DNA of 64,000 nucleotides, taken from JAKAGZ01 sp964412105. Its GTDB lineage: Bacteria; Bacteroidota; Ignavibacteria; Ignavibacteriales; Ignavibacteriaceae. Below are positions 1-8,712 of this stretch, piece after piece. Every line of letters starts with the position of its first letter. Positions within the stretch are counted from its first letter, which is position 1. The notes beneath the pieces are model-generated. The model saw nothing but the letters and a program-made list of their open reading frames with translations, was not told where the DNA came from and did no database searches. Location of the stretch: contig CAYPNM010000012.1 in the NCBI GenBank assembly GCA_964412105.1, positions 13,553 through 77,552 of the forward strand. Direction: 5' to 3'. The translations under genes and the position numbers were made by a program.

Positions 1-2
1 CT

Positions 3-689
3 GACAAAATTTCTCATGATAAATTGCCTGTTTTTGTAAAACATTGTCAAAAATCGGGTGTTGATGCATTTCTTCTTGGCGGGAGTTTAATGATGAATGA
101 CCGCTTTGAAGATTTCATACTTACTGTTAAAAAGAATTGCACAATCCCTACAATAATATTTCCCGGTGGCGTTAATCAGGTTTCGCCAAATGCCGATGCA
201 ATTTTATACCTCTCGGTCGTCAGTGGCAGGAATCCTGAACATTTGATTGGCAAGCACGTACTTGCAGCTCCCTTTGTAAAACAGGCCGGAATTGAGCCAA
301 TTTCAACTGGCTACATTTTAATCGAATCTGGACTAGTTACAACAGTTCAATATGTAAGCGGCTCCCAGCCTATCCCAAGAAATAAACCAGAAATTGCAGC
401 CGCAACAGCATTAGCAGCAGAATATCTTGGTATGAGATTGATTTATCTGGAAGCTGGGTCCGGTGCTCACCAAACCGTGCCAAATGAAATGGTACAAGCT
501 GTTTCAAATTATTGCTCAGTGCCGCTGGTAGTGGGAGGAGGAATAAGAAATGCGGCCGAAGCAGGCGAAAAAGTCAGATGCGGTGCTAAAATTATTGTAA
601 CCGGAAATTATTTTGAAGATGAAAATAACTGGGATCAAATTAAAGAATTCGCAGAAGCGGTGCACGTTAAATTACCTGTTACTGTTTAG
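3..689 (+). CDS. Geranylgeranylglyceryl phosphate synthase family protein (5' end missing)
   Basis: Prenyltransferase of the PcrB/GGGPS TIM-barrel family, which joins a polyprenyl diphosphate to glycerol-1-phosphate. The frame is open to the window edge and reads DKISHDKLPVFVKHCQ, so the TTG at 24 is not the start; the family's N-terminal TLIDPDK-type strand lies just outside. Visible family signatures are VDAFLLGGSL, IFPGGVNQVS, IYLEAGSGAH and the phosphate-binding VVGGGIRNAAEAGEKVRCGA followed by IIVTGNYFE. FCB-group homologues are known to make the ether lipid precursor GGGP; the chain length used here cannot be read from sequence alone. It is followed 48 nt later by gmhA on the same strand. 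Confidence 0.9.
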   Translation, partial: DKISHDKLPVFVKHCQKSGVDAFLLGGSLMMNDRFEDFILTVKKNCTIPTIIFPGGVNQVSPNADAILYLSVVSGRNPEHLIGKHVLAAPFVKQAGIEPISTGYILIESGLVTTVQYVSGSQPIPRNKPEIAAATALAAEYLGMRLIYLEAGSGAHQTVPNEMVQAVSNYCSVPLVVGGGIRNAAEAGEKVRCGAKIIVTGNYFEDENNWDQIKEFAEAVHVKLPVTV

Positions 690-737
690 ATACTTATCTC
701 TTTCACATCATATAAATCTGCTGGGAACTATATTAAA

Positions 738-1325
738 TTGGACAAAAAAAAATTCATCGCTGATTCATTAAACGAAAGCTCTGATACAAAATTAAAAATG
801 CTTAAGGAATGTTCACAGGATATCCTTTCAGCAGTAAAGATAATTTCCGATGCCTATAGAAATGGGAAAAAAGTGCTCCTGTGCGGTAATGGGGGAAGCG
901 CTGCAGATTGTCAGCATATTGCTACGGAGCTTATGATAAGATTAAGCCATCACATTAATAGGCCGGCCTTGCCTGCTATAGCTCTAACAACCGACACTTC
1001 AAATCTCACAGCGGGAGGCAATGATATGGGGTTTGAAAATGTTTTTGCCAGAAACATTGAAGGTCTTGGGAATGAAGGAGACGTGCTTATAGCAATTTCT
1101 ACCAGCGGTAATTCGCTTAACATTGTTAAAGCAGTCGAAAAAGCTGAACAGAAAGGAATGCGGGTGATTGGTTTCCTGGGAGGGACAGGCGGTAAATTAA
1201 AAAGCTCTGTCCATCTTCCAATTATCATTCCTTCACCAAACACCCAAAGGATACAGGAAGGACATATAACAACTGCACACATAATCTGCGAATTGGTGGA
1301 AGATGAACTCTATGGAAATTCCTGA
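738..1325 (+). CDS. gmhA: D-sedoheptulose-7-phosphate isomerase (phosphoheptose isomerase)
   Basis: SIS-domain sugar isomerase converting sedoheptulose-7-P to D-glycero-manno-heptose-7-P, the first step of heptose synthesis for lipopolysaccharide inner core. The 195-residue length is typical of GmhA. Motifs seen are LLCGNGGSAADCQHIATEL (phosphosugar site), FARNIEGLGNEGDVLIAIST and SGNSLNIVKAVEKA, then EGHITTAHIICELVE near the C-terminus with the conserved HITTxH-type segment. The chosen start is TTG at 738; no ATG gives a full-length protein and no strong Shine-Dalgarno is visible. It implies a Gram-negative envelope with heptose-containing glycans. The next gene starts 8 nt after the stop, suggesting co-transcription. 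Confidence 0.92.
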   Translation: MDKKKFIADSLNESSDTKLKMLKECSQDILSAVKIISDAYRNGKKVLLCGNGGSAADCQHIATELMIRLSHHINRPALPAIALTTDTSNLTAGGNDMGFENVFARNIEGLGNEGDVLIAISTSGNSLNIVKAVEKAEQKGMRVIGFLGGTGGKLKSSVHLPIIIPSPNTQRIQEGHITTAHIICELVEDELYGNS

Positions 1326-1333
1326 ATTTTACA

Positions 1334-2176
1334 ATGAATACTCCAAGGATTATTAAAAGAAAAGAAATAACTTTAAATGAATCTCAAACCAAACTTGTAG
1401 TTAGCGGCTGGGGAAAAGATGCCTTTGAAAACTCAGTCGTAGAAAAAATAACCTACCTTTCCGATAACCTGAAAGTCAAAGGATTTATTTCCTACCCCAA
1501 AGATACTTCAAAAAAATATCCTTGTGTGATCTGGAATCGCGGAGGAATTGGCAACCGCGGAGCTATAGACTCATTTACTGCAAGGGGTATTTATGGACAG
1601 CTGGCAAGCTGGGGATATGTTGTTTTTGCATCACAGTACAGGGGAAATGCTGGTGGAGAAGGCCGGGAAGAATTAGGAGGAAAAGATGTAAACGATATTC
1701 TGAATCTTGTGCCCCTTGCTGATGGATTTAATTGCGCCGATAAATCAAAATGGGGAATTGAAGGTTGGAGCAGAGGTGGTATGATGACTTATTTGGCCCT
1801 GACAAAAAACCAAAATTTTAAATGTGCAATCCTGGTTGGCGCCATGACTGATCTGAAAAATTATTTTTATGATAGCCCGCGTGTCTATGAGAGATTCAAA
1901 GATCTTGCCAGTGAAAAAAAACTGAAAGAAATAATTTCTGAAAGATCAGCTATTAATATTTCTGATAAACTGCCTAGAATTCCTTACCTTATGATTCATG
2001 GCGGGGACGACAAAATGGTGTCTCCTCTTCAATCAATCGAAATGGCAAAAAAATTACAATCACAAAATTTTGATTACAGACTTGTGGTCTTGGAAAACGG
2101 GGATCATTTTCTCAGAAATCATAGAAAGGAGGTGAACTCTCTTAGAAAAAATTGGTTCTCAAAGTACTTGGTTTAG
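1334..2176 (+). CDS. Alpha/beta hydrolase, prolyl-oligopeptidase-like (S9/dienelactone hydrolase type)
   Basis: Predicted cytoplasmic serine hydrolase of 280 residues without a signal peptide. The catalytic triad is readable: nucleophile Ser146 in GIEGWSRGGMM, acid Asp225/226 in MIHGGDDKMVSP and His258 in ENGDHFLRNH. The oxyanion region is WNRGGIGNRG. The layout matches the catalytic domain of S9 peptidases or acyl esterases without the beta-propeller, so either a peptidase-like or an esterase activity is possible; the substrate is unknown. It starts 8 nt after gmhA and is the last gene before a 587-nt non-coding stretch, so it probably ends that transcription unit. Confidence 0.8.
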   Translation: MNTPRIIKRKEITLNESQTKLVVSGWGKDAFENSVVEKITYLSDNLKVKGFISYPKDTSKKYPCVIWNRGGIGNRGAIDSFTARGIYGQLASWGYVVFASQYRGNAGGEGREELGGKDVNDILNLVPLADGFNCADKSKWGIEGWSRGGMMTYLALTKNQNFKCAILVGAMTDLKNYFYDSPRVYERFKDLASEKKLKEIISERSAINISDKLPRIPYLMIHGGDDKMVSPLQSIEMAKKLQSQNFDYRLVVLENGDHFLRNHRKEVNSLRKNWFSKYLV

Positions 2177-2763
2177 CTGAAATATACGCCATTTTACTAG
2201 TAAGGACTGGTATCTCAATCTATCAGACTAAGCTTTAATTTGAAATGGCATTTTGTGCATTTATTTCCTATAGTTTATTGTAATGTTGCATATTTCCACA
2301 CAGCCTATAACTAGGGTACAACTGGCCTTCACCTGGCCTTAAATGACTCCTTGGTCAGGTAAAATTAAGCATAGCAATTGTCAATATGAGATTACGCTTG
2401 AACTCTCTGACAGCAAGGATATAACTAGGTTCAATCTGATCTCAATAACAGTATTAAATTGTTTGGCTCTTATAATGTGATTTCAGTATCAGTGCTGAAA
2501 GCAATATTCGTAAAGATTTTTACTATACTTTCCTGAGATACCACCGGCTTCTGCCATTCTTGTATTTTTTACTCAAAACGATTAAGTTGATTATCTAATT
2601 TCTATTGAAAATCATCATTGTAGCCTCATTTTTACGGGATAATAATGACTTTAACAGTTCTCGTTTATCCTGGTTTAAGATGAAAAGAACATTATTTAAG
2701 AACTATATGAGAGTTATTATTCCACTTTTGCAAAATTGTTAAACTGATTTATAGGCATTTGAA
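2177..2763 (+). other. Long intergenic region upstream of aceE
   Basis: A 587-nt stretch without a convincing ORF, RNA gene or terminator. It holds one copy of a 37-bp element (2307-2343) whose only other copy noticed lies upstream of pta, and a degraded partial match to its first bases near 2421 (ATAACTAGGTTCAAT). The block TTCTGCCATTCTTG near 2550 resembles TTCTGCCATTATCTTG in the other repeat-bearing gap. The region probably carries the promoter and regulatory DNA of the PDH operon, but no promoter could be assigned with confidence. Confidence 0.5.
2307..2343 (+). repeat. 37-bp dispersed element, copy 1 (upstream of aceE)
   Basis: Begins ATAACTAGGGTACAACTGG and ends CACCTGGCCTTAAA. It matches copy 2 at 36219-36255 in 35 of 37 positions. 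It contains GGCCTT twice with an 11-bp period, roughly one helical turn, as expected for a dimeric or tandem protein-binding site; it could instead be a fragment of a dispersed repeat. It lies 420 nt before the aceE start in the same orientation as the gene. Confidence 0.75.
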
Positions 2764-5439
2764 ATGAGCAATGAGAACCATAAAGACATTGAATTAAAAG
2801 AACTGGAAACCAGAGAGTGGTTTGAATCATTAGATTATGTAATTGAACACAGTGGTGGGGAACGTGTGAAGGAACTTCTGCATCAGTTACAGATAAGAGC
2901 CCTCAAAGCTGGAATAAGCATTCCTTTTTCGGCTAACACTCCCTATATAAATACAATCCCAAGAGAAAAGCAGCCTCCCTTTCCAGGCGACAGAGAAATT
3001 GAAAGAAGAATAAAAAGCCTGATCCGGTGGAATGCAATGGCAATGGTTGTAAAAGCAAATAAGCAGGAATCAGGAATTGGCGGGCATATTTCAACCTACG
3101 CATCAGCTGCAACTTTGTATGAAATTGGATTCAACCATTTCTTCCGCGGTAAGGGCGAAGAATATGATGGTGATCAGGTTTATTTTCAGGGACACGCTTC
3201 TCCCGGCATTTATGCCAGAGCTTTTCTCGAAGGAAGATTATCAATTAAAAAACTTGAAAACTTCAGACGCGAGTTAAAGTCAGGCGGTGGTCTATCTTCC
3301 TACCCTCATCCCTGGCTTATGCCTAACTTCTGGGAATTCCCTACTGTATCAATGGGACTGGGACCGATTATGGCAATTTACCAGGCTAGGTTCAACCGTT
3401 ATCTGGAAGATCGAGGATTGAAAAAAAATAATAATCATAAAGTGTGGGCATTTTTAGGTGATGGTGAGACTGACGAACCAGAAGCGCTGGGAGCTATAAC
3501 CCTTGCTGCAAGAGAAAAACTGGATAACTTAATTTTTGTAATCAATTGTAACCTGCAGAGACTTGATGGGCCGGTAAGGGGTAACGGAAAAATAATTCAG
3601 GAACTTGAGGCAGCATTCAGAGGTGCCGGGTGGAATGTTATAAAAGTTATCTGGGGTGAAGATTGGGACCCGCTTCTCGAAAAAGATAAAAACGGCAAAC
3701 TGGTTAAAAGAATGGGTGAAGTTGTTGACGGACAATATCAAAAATATTCAGTGGAAACCGGAGAATATATACGCGAACATTTTTTTGGAGTTGATCCTGA
3801 ATTGCTGCAAATGGTTGAGAATTTTTCAGATGAACAATTGAAGAAGATGAAAAGGGGTGGTCACGATCCTGAGAAAGTTTTTGCTGCTTATAAAGCTGCT
3901 GTTGAACATATAGGCTCACCGACGGTGATCCTGGCCAAAACTATTAAAGGCTATGGATTAGGTGAAGCCGGCGAAGGTAAAAATATAACACATCAGCAGA
4001 AAAAACTTAATGAGGATGAATTAGGTGAATTCAGAACAAGGTTTGGTATTCCTATTTCAGATGAAGAGGTAGCAAAGGCGCCGTTCTACAGACCTGCAGA
4101 TGACAGTCCTGAAATTAAATATATGACTGAACGAAGAAAAAATTTAGGTGGATATGTCCCTTCTCGAAAAACTGATATCCGCCCTATTAAAGTTCCACCC
4201 GAAGACATTTTTGAAGAATTTTATAAAGGCACAGAAGGAAGAGATGCTTCTTCTACTATGGTTTTTGTGAGGATTCTGGCTAAACTATTAAAGGATAAAG
4301 AAATCGGAAAATACATTGTTCCCATCGTGCCCGATGAAGCAAGAACTTTTGGAATGGAAGCTTTATTCAGGCAGGTTGGAATTTATGCCCACGCAGGCCA
4401 ATTGTACGAACCTGTGGATAAAGCCAGTCTTCTTTACTATAAAGAAGCAAAGAATGGACAGATACTCGAAGAAGGAATTACTGAAGCAGGCTCTATTTCT
4501 TCATTTATTGCGGCAGGTACGGCTTACACAACTCACGGATTAAATATGATTCCCTTCTTTGTTTACTATTCAATGTTCGGTTTGCAGAGAATTGGTGATC
4601 TTGTCTGGGCCGCAGGCGATATGAGCTGCAAAGGATTTCTTATAGGTGGTACTTCAGGAAGAACTACTCTGGCAGGGGAAGGTCTGCAGCATCAAGACGG
4701 AAACAGCCACCTGCTTGCATACCCTGTTCCAAACCTGGTAGCCTATGATCCGGCATTTGCATACGAGCTGGCCGTAATCATTAGGAATGGAATTAAGCGT
4801 ATGTACGAAGATCAGGAAAACGTTTTTTATTATATCACGGTTATGAATGAAAATTATCCAATGCCTGAGATGCCGAAAGGTGCTGAGAAAGGAATTGTAA
4901 AAGGAATGTACAAGTTTAAAGCTTCAACCAAAAAAAGTTTCAAATTAAAAGCTCATTTGTTCGGCAGCGGAACTATACTAAATGAAGTTTTAAAAGCTCA
5001 GGAAATTCTGGAAAAGAACTATAAAGTAGCCACCGATGTCTGGAGTGTTACAAGCTATAAAGAACTTAGAAAAGATGCCCTTGAAGCTGAAAGATGGAAT
5101 CTTATGCATCCAACTGAGAAACAAAAAGTGCCATACATTACAAGCACACTCCAAAATGAAAAAGGTGTTTTTGTTGCTGCATCTGATTATGTGAAAGCAC
5201 TTCCTGACTCGGTCGCAAAATGGTTTCCGGGAAAATTATATTCCCTTGGAACTGACGGGTTCGGAAGAAGTGAAGGAAGAGCGTCGTTAAGAGATTTCTT
5301 CGAAGTTGATGCAAAGCACATAGCACTTGCTACACTGCATTCGTTTGCAAATGAGAAAAAGATCAAAGCTGAAATTGTTAAAAAAGCAATGAAGGAACTA
5401 AAGATTGATCATAATAAACCAAACCCGCTGGTTTCATAG
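2764..5439 (+). CDS. aceE: Pyruvate dehydrogenase E1 component, homodimeric type
   Basis: Thiamine-diphosphate enzyme that decarboxylates pyruvate and acetylates the lipoyl groups of E2. At 891 residues it matches AceE-type E1 rather than the alpha2beta2 E1. The ThDP/Mg motif is GDGETDEPEALGAI followed by NCNLQRLDGPVRG. Substrate-channel motifs YFQGHASPGIYARAFLEGR and SYPHPWLMPNFWEFPTVSMG are present, as is the C-terminal transketolase-like region with GLQHQDGNSHLLAYPVPN and DGFGRSEGRASLRDFFEVD. No frameshift or missing block is evident. It leads an operon with E2 (46-nt gap) and E3. A long leader with a 37-bp element precedes it, suggesting specific control. Confidence 0.97.
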   Translation: MSNENHKDIELKELETREWFESLDYVIEHSGGERVKELLHQLQIRALKAGISIPFSANTPYINTIPREKQPPFPGDREIERRIKSLIRWNAMAMVVKANKQESGIGGHISTYASAATLYEIGFNHFFRGKGEEYDGDQVYFQGHASPGIYARAFLEGRLSIKKLENFRRELKSGGGLSSYPHPWLMPNFWEFPTVSMGLGPIMAIYQARFNRYLEDRGLKKNNNHKVWAFLGDGETDEPEALGAITLAAREKLDNLIFVINCNLQRLDGPVRGNGKIIQELEAAFRGAGWNVIKVIWGEDWDPLLEKDKNGKLVKRMGEVVDGQYQKYSVETGEYIREHFFGVDPELLQMVENFSDEQLKKMKRGGHDPEKVFAAYKAAVEHIGSPTVILAKTIKGYGLGEAGEGKNITHQQKKLNEDELGEFRTRFGIPISDEEVAKAPFYRPADDSPEIKYMTERRKNLGGYVPSRKTDIRPIKVPPEDIFEEFYKGTEGRDASSTMVFVRILAKLLKDKEIGKYIVPIVPDEARTFGMEALFRQVGIYAHAGQLYEPVDKASLLYYKEAKNGQILEEGITEAGSISSFIAAGTAYTTHGLNMIPFFVYYSMFGLQRIGDLVWAAGDMSCKGFLIGGTSGRTTLAGEGLQHQDGNSHLLAYPVPNLVAYDPAFAYELAVIIRNGIKRMYEDQENVFYYITVMNENYPMPEMPKGAEKGIVKGMYKFKASTKKSFKLKAHLFGSGTILNEVLKAQEILEKNYKVATDVWSVTSYKELRKDALEAERWNLMHPTEKQKVPYITSTLQNEKGVFVAASDYVKALPDSVAKWFPGKLYSLGTDGFGRSEGRASLRDFFEVDAKHIALATLHSFANEKKIKAEIVKKAMKELKIDHNKPNPLVS

Positions 5440-5485
5440 CAAAATTACTGAATTGATATAGAAAATTTTTAATAAGGTTTTTACA

Positions 5486-7144
5486 ATGGCTTTAGATTTA
5501 AAATTACCGGAACTTGGCGAAAACATCGACTCTGCCGATGTTTTAAACGTGCTGGTAAAAAACGGGGATAAAATTGAAAAGGATCAATCAGTCATAGAGA
5601 TAGAAACCGACAAAGCAACCATCGAAGTGCCATCTACTATCTCTGGAACAATAACCGATATAAAAATAAAGGAAGGCGACAAAATAAAAGTTGGCCAGAT
5701 TATTCTCACAGTAGATGATCGCGGAAAATCTCAGAATAAAAAGATAGTAGAGCAAAAAGCTTCTGATACCGAAATTAAAAAAGAATATAATTCTGAAAAA
5801 CACGAGGAGAAAAAAGGAAGCAGTTTAGATCAGCAGGAAAAAGTTCCATCAGGAGAAAAGAAGACAATTAATTTCAAGTTACCTGAACTGGGCGAGAACA
5901 TTGAAACTGCAGATGTTTTAACTGTTCTGGTAAAAAAAGGTGAAATAATAAAGAAAGATCAGAGTTTGCTTGAAATAGAAACTGACAAAGCAACCATTGA
6001 AGTGCCTTCAAATGTTGGTGGAAAAATTTTGGATGTGCTTATCAAAGAAGGCGAAAAGGCTAAAGTCGGACAAATTATTTTCAAAATAGAAACAAGCGAT
6101 TCTACTGAAGAAAATATTAAAAAAGAAACACCTAAGGAAGAAAAACCCGAGCCTCCTAAAACTGAGGAAGAAATAAGACAAAAGGGGGAAGTCGAAGTTT
6201 ATCAATCACTTGAAACAGAAAGCCAGCCTCCGATAAAAAGAGGAGCTGCACCTGCCGCACCCTCTGTGAGAAAATTAGCTCGGGAACTTGGCATTAATAT
6301 TAATAAAGTTCAGGGTTCGGGACCGGCAGGCAGAATTTCAATGGATGATGTTAAGGCTTACGTTAAAAAATTAAATCTTGAAAAGGGTCCGGGACTGGGT
6401 TTTGGAATTAAAGCTGAACCGTTGCCTGATTTTTCGAAGTTTGGAGATATTACAACTGAACCGATGAGCAAGATCCGCTCAGTAACAGCCGATCATTTAA
6501 GCTATGCCTGGTCAACTATTCCTCATGTTACCCAGTTCGATATAGCCGACATAACAATCCTGGATCAGGCGCGTAAAGCCTATAACCCGAAAGTCGAAAA
6601 AGCTGGGGGTAAATTAACCGTTACCTCAATACTTATAAAGGTTATCGCTGCGGGAATGAAAGCTTTTCCAAAGTTCAATAGCAGTATTGATATGGAAAAG
6701 AAAGAAATTATTTATAAAAAATATTATAATGTTGGAATTGCTGTTGACACTGACAATGGATTGATTGTACCGGTAGTTAAAAATGCTGATAAGAAAAACC
6801 TGACTGAACTCTCCGTGGAAATGGGTCAATTAGCCGAAAAAGCAAGAAATAGAAAAATCTCTCTGGATGATCTGCAGGGCGCTTGTATGACTATTACAAA
6901 TCTTGGTGGAATTGGAGGCACTTCATTTACACCAATTGTAAATTCCCCGGAAGTTGCAATTCTTGGAGTGTCTCGAAGCAGCTTCAAGCCGGTTTATATT
7001 GATAAAACCTTTAAGCCAAGACTAATGCTCCCGCTTTCTCTTTCATATGATCATAGAATTATTGATGGTGCAGATGCTGCCAGGTTTTTAAGATGGGTAT
7101 GTGAAGCGCTTGAGCAGCCTATGAAAATACTTCTCGAAGAATAA
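5486..7144 (+). CDS. aceF: Dihydrolipoamide acetyltransferase (PDH E2) with two lipoyl domains
   Basis: Core E2 of the pyruvate dehydrogenase complex, transferring acetyl from lipoamide to CoA. Domain order: lipoyl 1 (about 1-78, lipoyl Lys43 in EIETDKATIEVPS), charged linker, lipoyl 2 (about 129-202, Lys168 in the same motif), a Glu/Lys/Pro-rich linker, the peripheral subunit-binding domain (about 257-294, VRKLARELGININKVQGSG) and the acetyltransferase domain (about 320-552) with catalytic His523 and Asp527 in SYDHRIIDGADAARF. The two lipoyl domains are close copies, an internal duplication. An AAGG sequence precedes the ATG. It is 21 nt upstream of the E3 gene. Confidence 0.96.
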   Translation: MALDLKLPELGENIDSADVLNVLVKNGDKIEKDQSVIEIETDKATIEVPSTISGTITDIKIKEGDKIKVGQIILTVDDRGKSQNKKIVEQKASDTEIKKEYNSEKHEEKKGSSLDQQEKVPSGEKKTINFKLPELGENIETADVLTVLVKKGEIIKKDQSLLEIETDKATIEVPSNVGGKILDVLIKEGEKAKVGQIIFKIETSDSTEENIKKETPKEEKPEPPKTEEEIRQKGEVEVYQSLETESQPPIKRGAAPAAPSVRKLARELGININKVQGSGPAGRISMDDVKAYVKKLNLEKGPGLGFGIKAEPLPDFSKFGDITTEPMSKIRSVTADHLSYAWSTIPHVTQFDIADITILDQARKAYNPKVEKAGGKLTVTSILIKVIAAGMKAFPKFNSSIDMEKKEIIYKKYYNVGIAVDTDNGLIVPVVKNADKKNLTELSVEMGQLAEKARNRKISLDDLQGACMTITNLGGIGGTSFTPIVNSPEVAILGVSRSSFKPVYIDKTFKPRLMLPLSLSYDHRIIDGADAARFLRWVCEALEQPMKILLEE

Positions 7145-7165
7145 TTTTTAATTTTGGATCTTTAA

Positions 7166-8584
7166 ATGATTAATACTCAAGTTGTAGTAATTGGTGGTGG
7201 ACCTGGCGGTTATGCTGCGGCCTATTTAGCTTCCGATTTAGGAATGCAGGTTACTCTTGTTAACCTCGACAAAAATCCCGGAGGAGTTTGTCTCTATAAA
7301 GGCTGTATTCCCTCTAAAGCATTATTGCACGTTGCAAAACTTATAAATGAAACTGAAGACGCAAAAAAATGGGGAATTGAATTTGGTAAACCAAATATTG
7401 ATCTGGATAAATTAAGAAACTGGAAAGACAGTGTTGTAGAAAAGCTAACAAGTGGGGTCGGTCTTGTCGGCAGGCAAAGAAAAATAAGTTTTGTTCAGGG
7501 TAAAGCGAGTTTTGTAAGTTCATCAAAACTTAAGATTGATAAAATTGAAGGGGGTACGGAAGAACTGGACTTCGAAAAAGCAATTATTGCTACCGGCTCG
7601 GTAATTGCGACAATTCCATCACTTAACCTGGAGAGCAAAAGAGTTCTGAATTCAACTACTGCTCTTGAATTACCTGCAATTCCCAAAAGATTACTCGTTA
7701 TCGGTGGCGGATACATAGGCCTTGAACTGGGCTCTGTTTATCAGGCTCTAGGCAGTAAAGTCTCCGTGGTTGAGATGACTGCCGGCTTGCTTCCCGGCGC
7801 AGATAGAGATCTCGTAAATTTTCTTGCTAAAAAAATTGAAAAGTCTTACGAAAAAGTAATGCTGAATTCAAAAGTAATAGAGATGAAAGAAGTAAAAGAT
7901 GGAATTACTGTAAAGATCCAAACTTCAGGGGATGGAAAGATTACAGAAGAAGTTTACGATTATGTACTTATGTCAATTGGCAGAAAACCCGATACAGCAG
8001 GATTAGGATTAGAAAATACAAATGTAAAATTAACTAATAGAGGCTGGATAAAGGTTAACGAGCAAATGAGAACAGATGATCAGAATATTTTTGCTATAGG
8101 TGATATAGCCGGTGAACCCATGCTTGCTCATAAAGCTTCTCATGAAGGAAGAGTTGCTGCCGAAGTGATTGCCGGTCATAAAGTAGCATTTGAACCTCTG
8201 GCAATTCCTGCAGTTGTTTTTACCGATCCGGAAATTGCTTGGGCCGGTATAACTGAAAGTCAGGCAAAGGATAAAGGCATCAATTATGAAATTGCCAGAT
8301 TCCCATGGGCAGCATCGGGAAGAGCACTTACGCTTGACAGAAGCGATGGAGTAACAAAATTAATTGTCAATCCGGAAACACAGAGAATTTTGGGCATTGG
8401 TATTTGTGGACCGGGAGCGGGAGAATTAATCGCCGAAGGAGTGCTGGCAATTGAAATGGGTGCTAATTTAACTGATTTGAGACTTACAATTCATCCGCAT
8501 CCGACTCTTTCAGAAACAATTATGGAATCAGCAGAAGCTTTCTTTGGACAAAGCACACATATGTATAAACCCAAAAAGAAATAA
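7166..8584 (+). CDS. lpdA: Dihydrolipoyl dehydrogenase (PDH E3)
   Basis: FAD/NAD-dependent disulfide oxidoreductase of 472 residues that reoxidises dihydrolipoamide in PDH. The N-terminal FAD motif is VVVIGGGPGGYAAAYLASD. The redox disulfide is Cys42/Cys47 in GGVCLYKGCIPSK, slightly unlike the more usual GGTCLNVGCIPSK. The NAD fold is LLVIGGGYIGLELGSVYQALG, the second FAD contact is NIFAIGDIAGEPMLAHKAS, and the C-terminal dimer-interface His-Glu pair is in IHPHPTLSETIMESAE. It closes the aceE-aceF-lpdA operon; no clear intrinsic terminator follows in the 92 nt before the possible start region of the next gene. It may also serve other 2-oxoacid dehydrogenases or glycine cleavage. Confidence 0.96.
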   Translation: MINTQVVVIGGGPGGYAAAYLASDLGMQVTLVNLDKNPGGVCLYKGCIPSKALLHVAKLINETEDAKKWGIEFGKPNIDLDKLRNWKDSVVEKLTSGVGLVGRQRKISFVQGKASFVSSSKLKIDKIEGGTEELDFEKAIIATGSVIATIPSLNLESKRVLNSTTALELPAIPKRLLVIGGGYIGLELGSVYQALGSKVSVVEMTAGLLPGADRDLVNFLAKKIEKSYEKVMLNSKVIEMKEVKDGITVKIQTSGDGKITEEVYDYVLMSIGRKPDTAGLGLENTNVKLTNRGWIKVNEQMRTDDQNIFAIGDIAGEPMLAHKASHEGRVAAEVIAGHKVAFEPLAIPAVVFTDPEIAWAGITESQAKDKGINYEIARFPWAASGRALTLDRSDGVTKLIVNPETQRILGIGICGPGAGELIAEGVLAIEMGANLTDLRLTIHPHPTLSETIMESAEAFFGQSTHMYKPKKK

Positions 8585-8712
8585 ATATATTTTTGTTTGG
8601 AACTAAATTAAACTGAGCTTGTCCCACTTATCAAAAATATATTCTCATTTCGTTCTAAAATCTCTATCTTTAATTTTTGTTTTATACTTTGCACTTATAT
8701 ACAAACTATACT

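Noticed and set aside
24..26. TTG at 24 as the start of the first gene
   Set aside because: The frame is open upstream to the window edge and the preceding codons continue the family sequence, so the gene begins outside.
950..1282. 110-codon minus-strand ORF inside gmhA
   Set aside because: Antisense shadow of a gene with unmistakable GmhA motifs; the translation has no family features.
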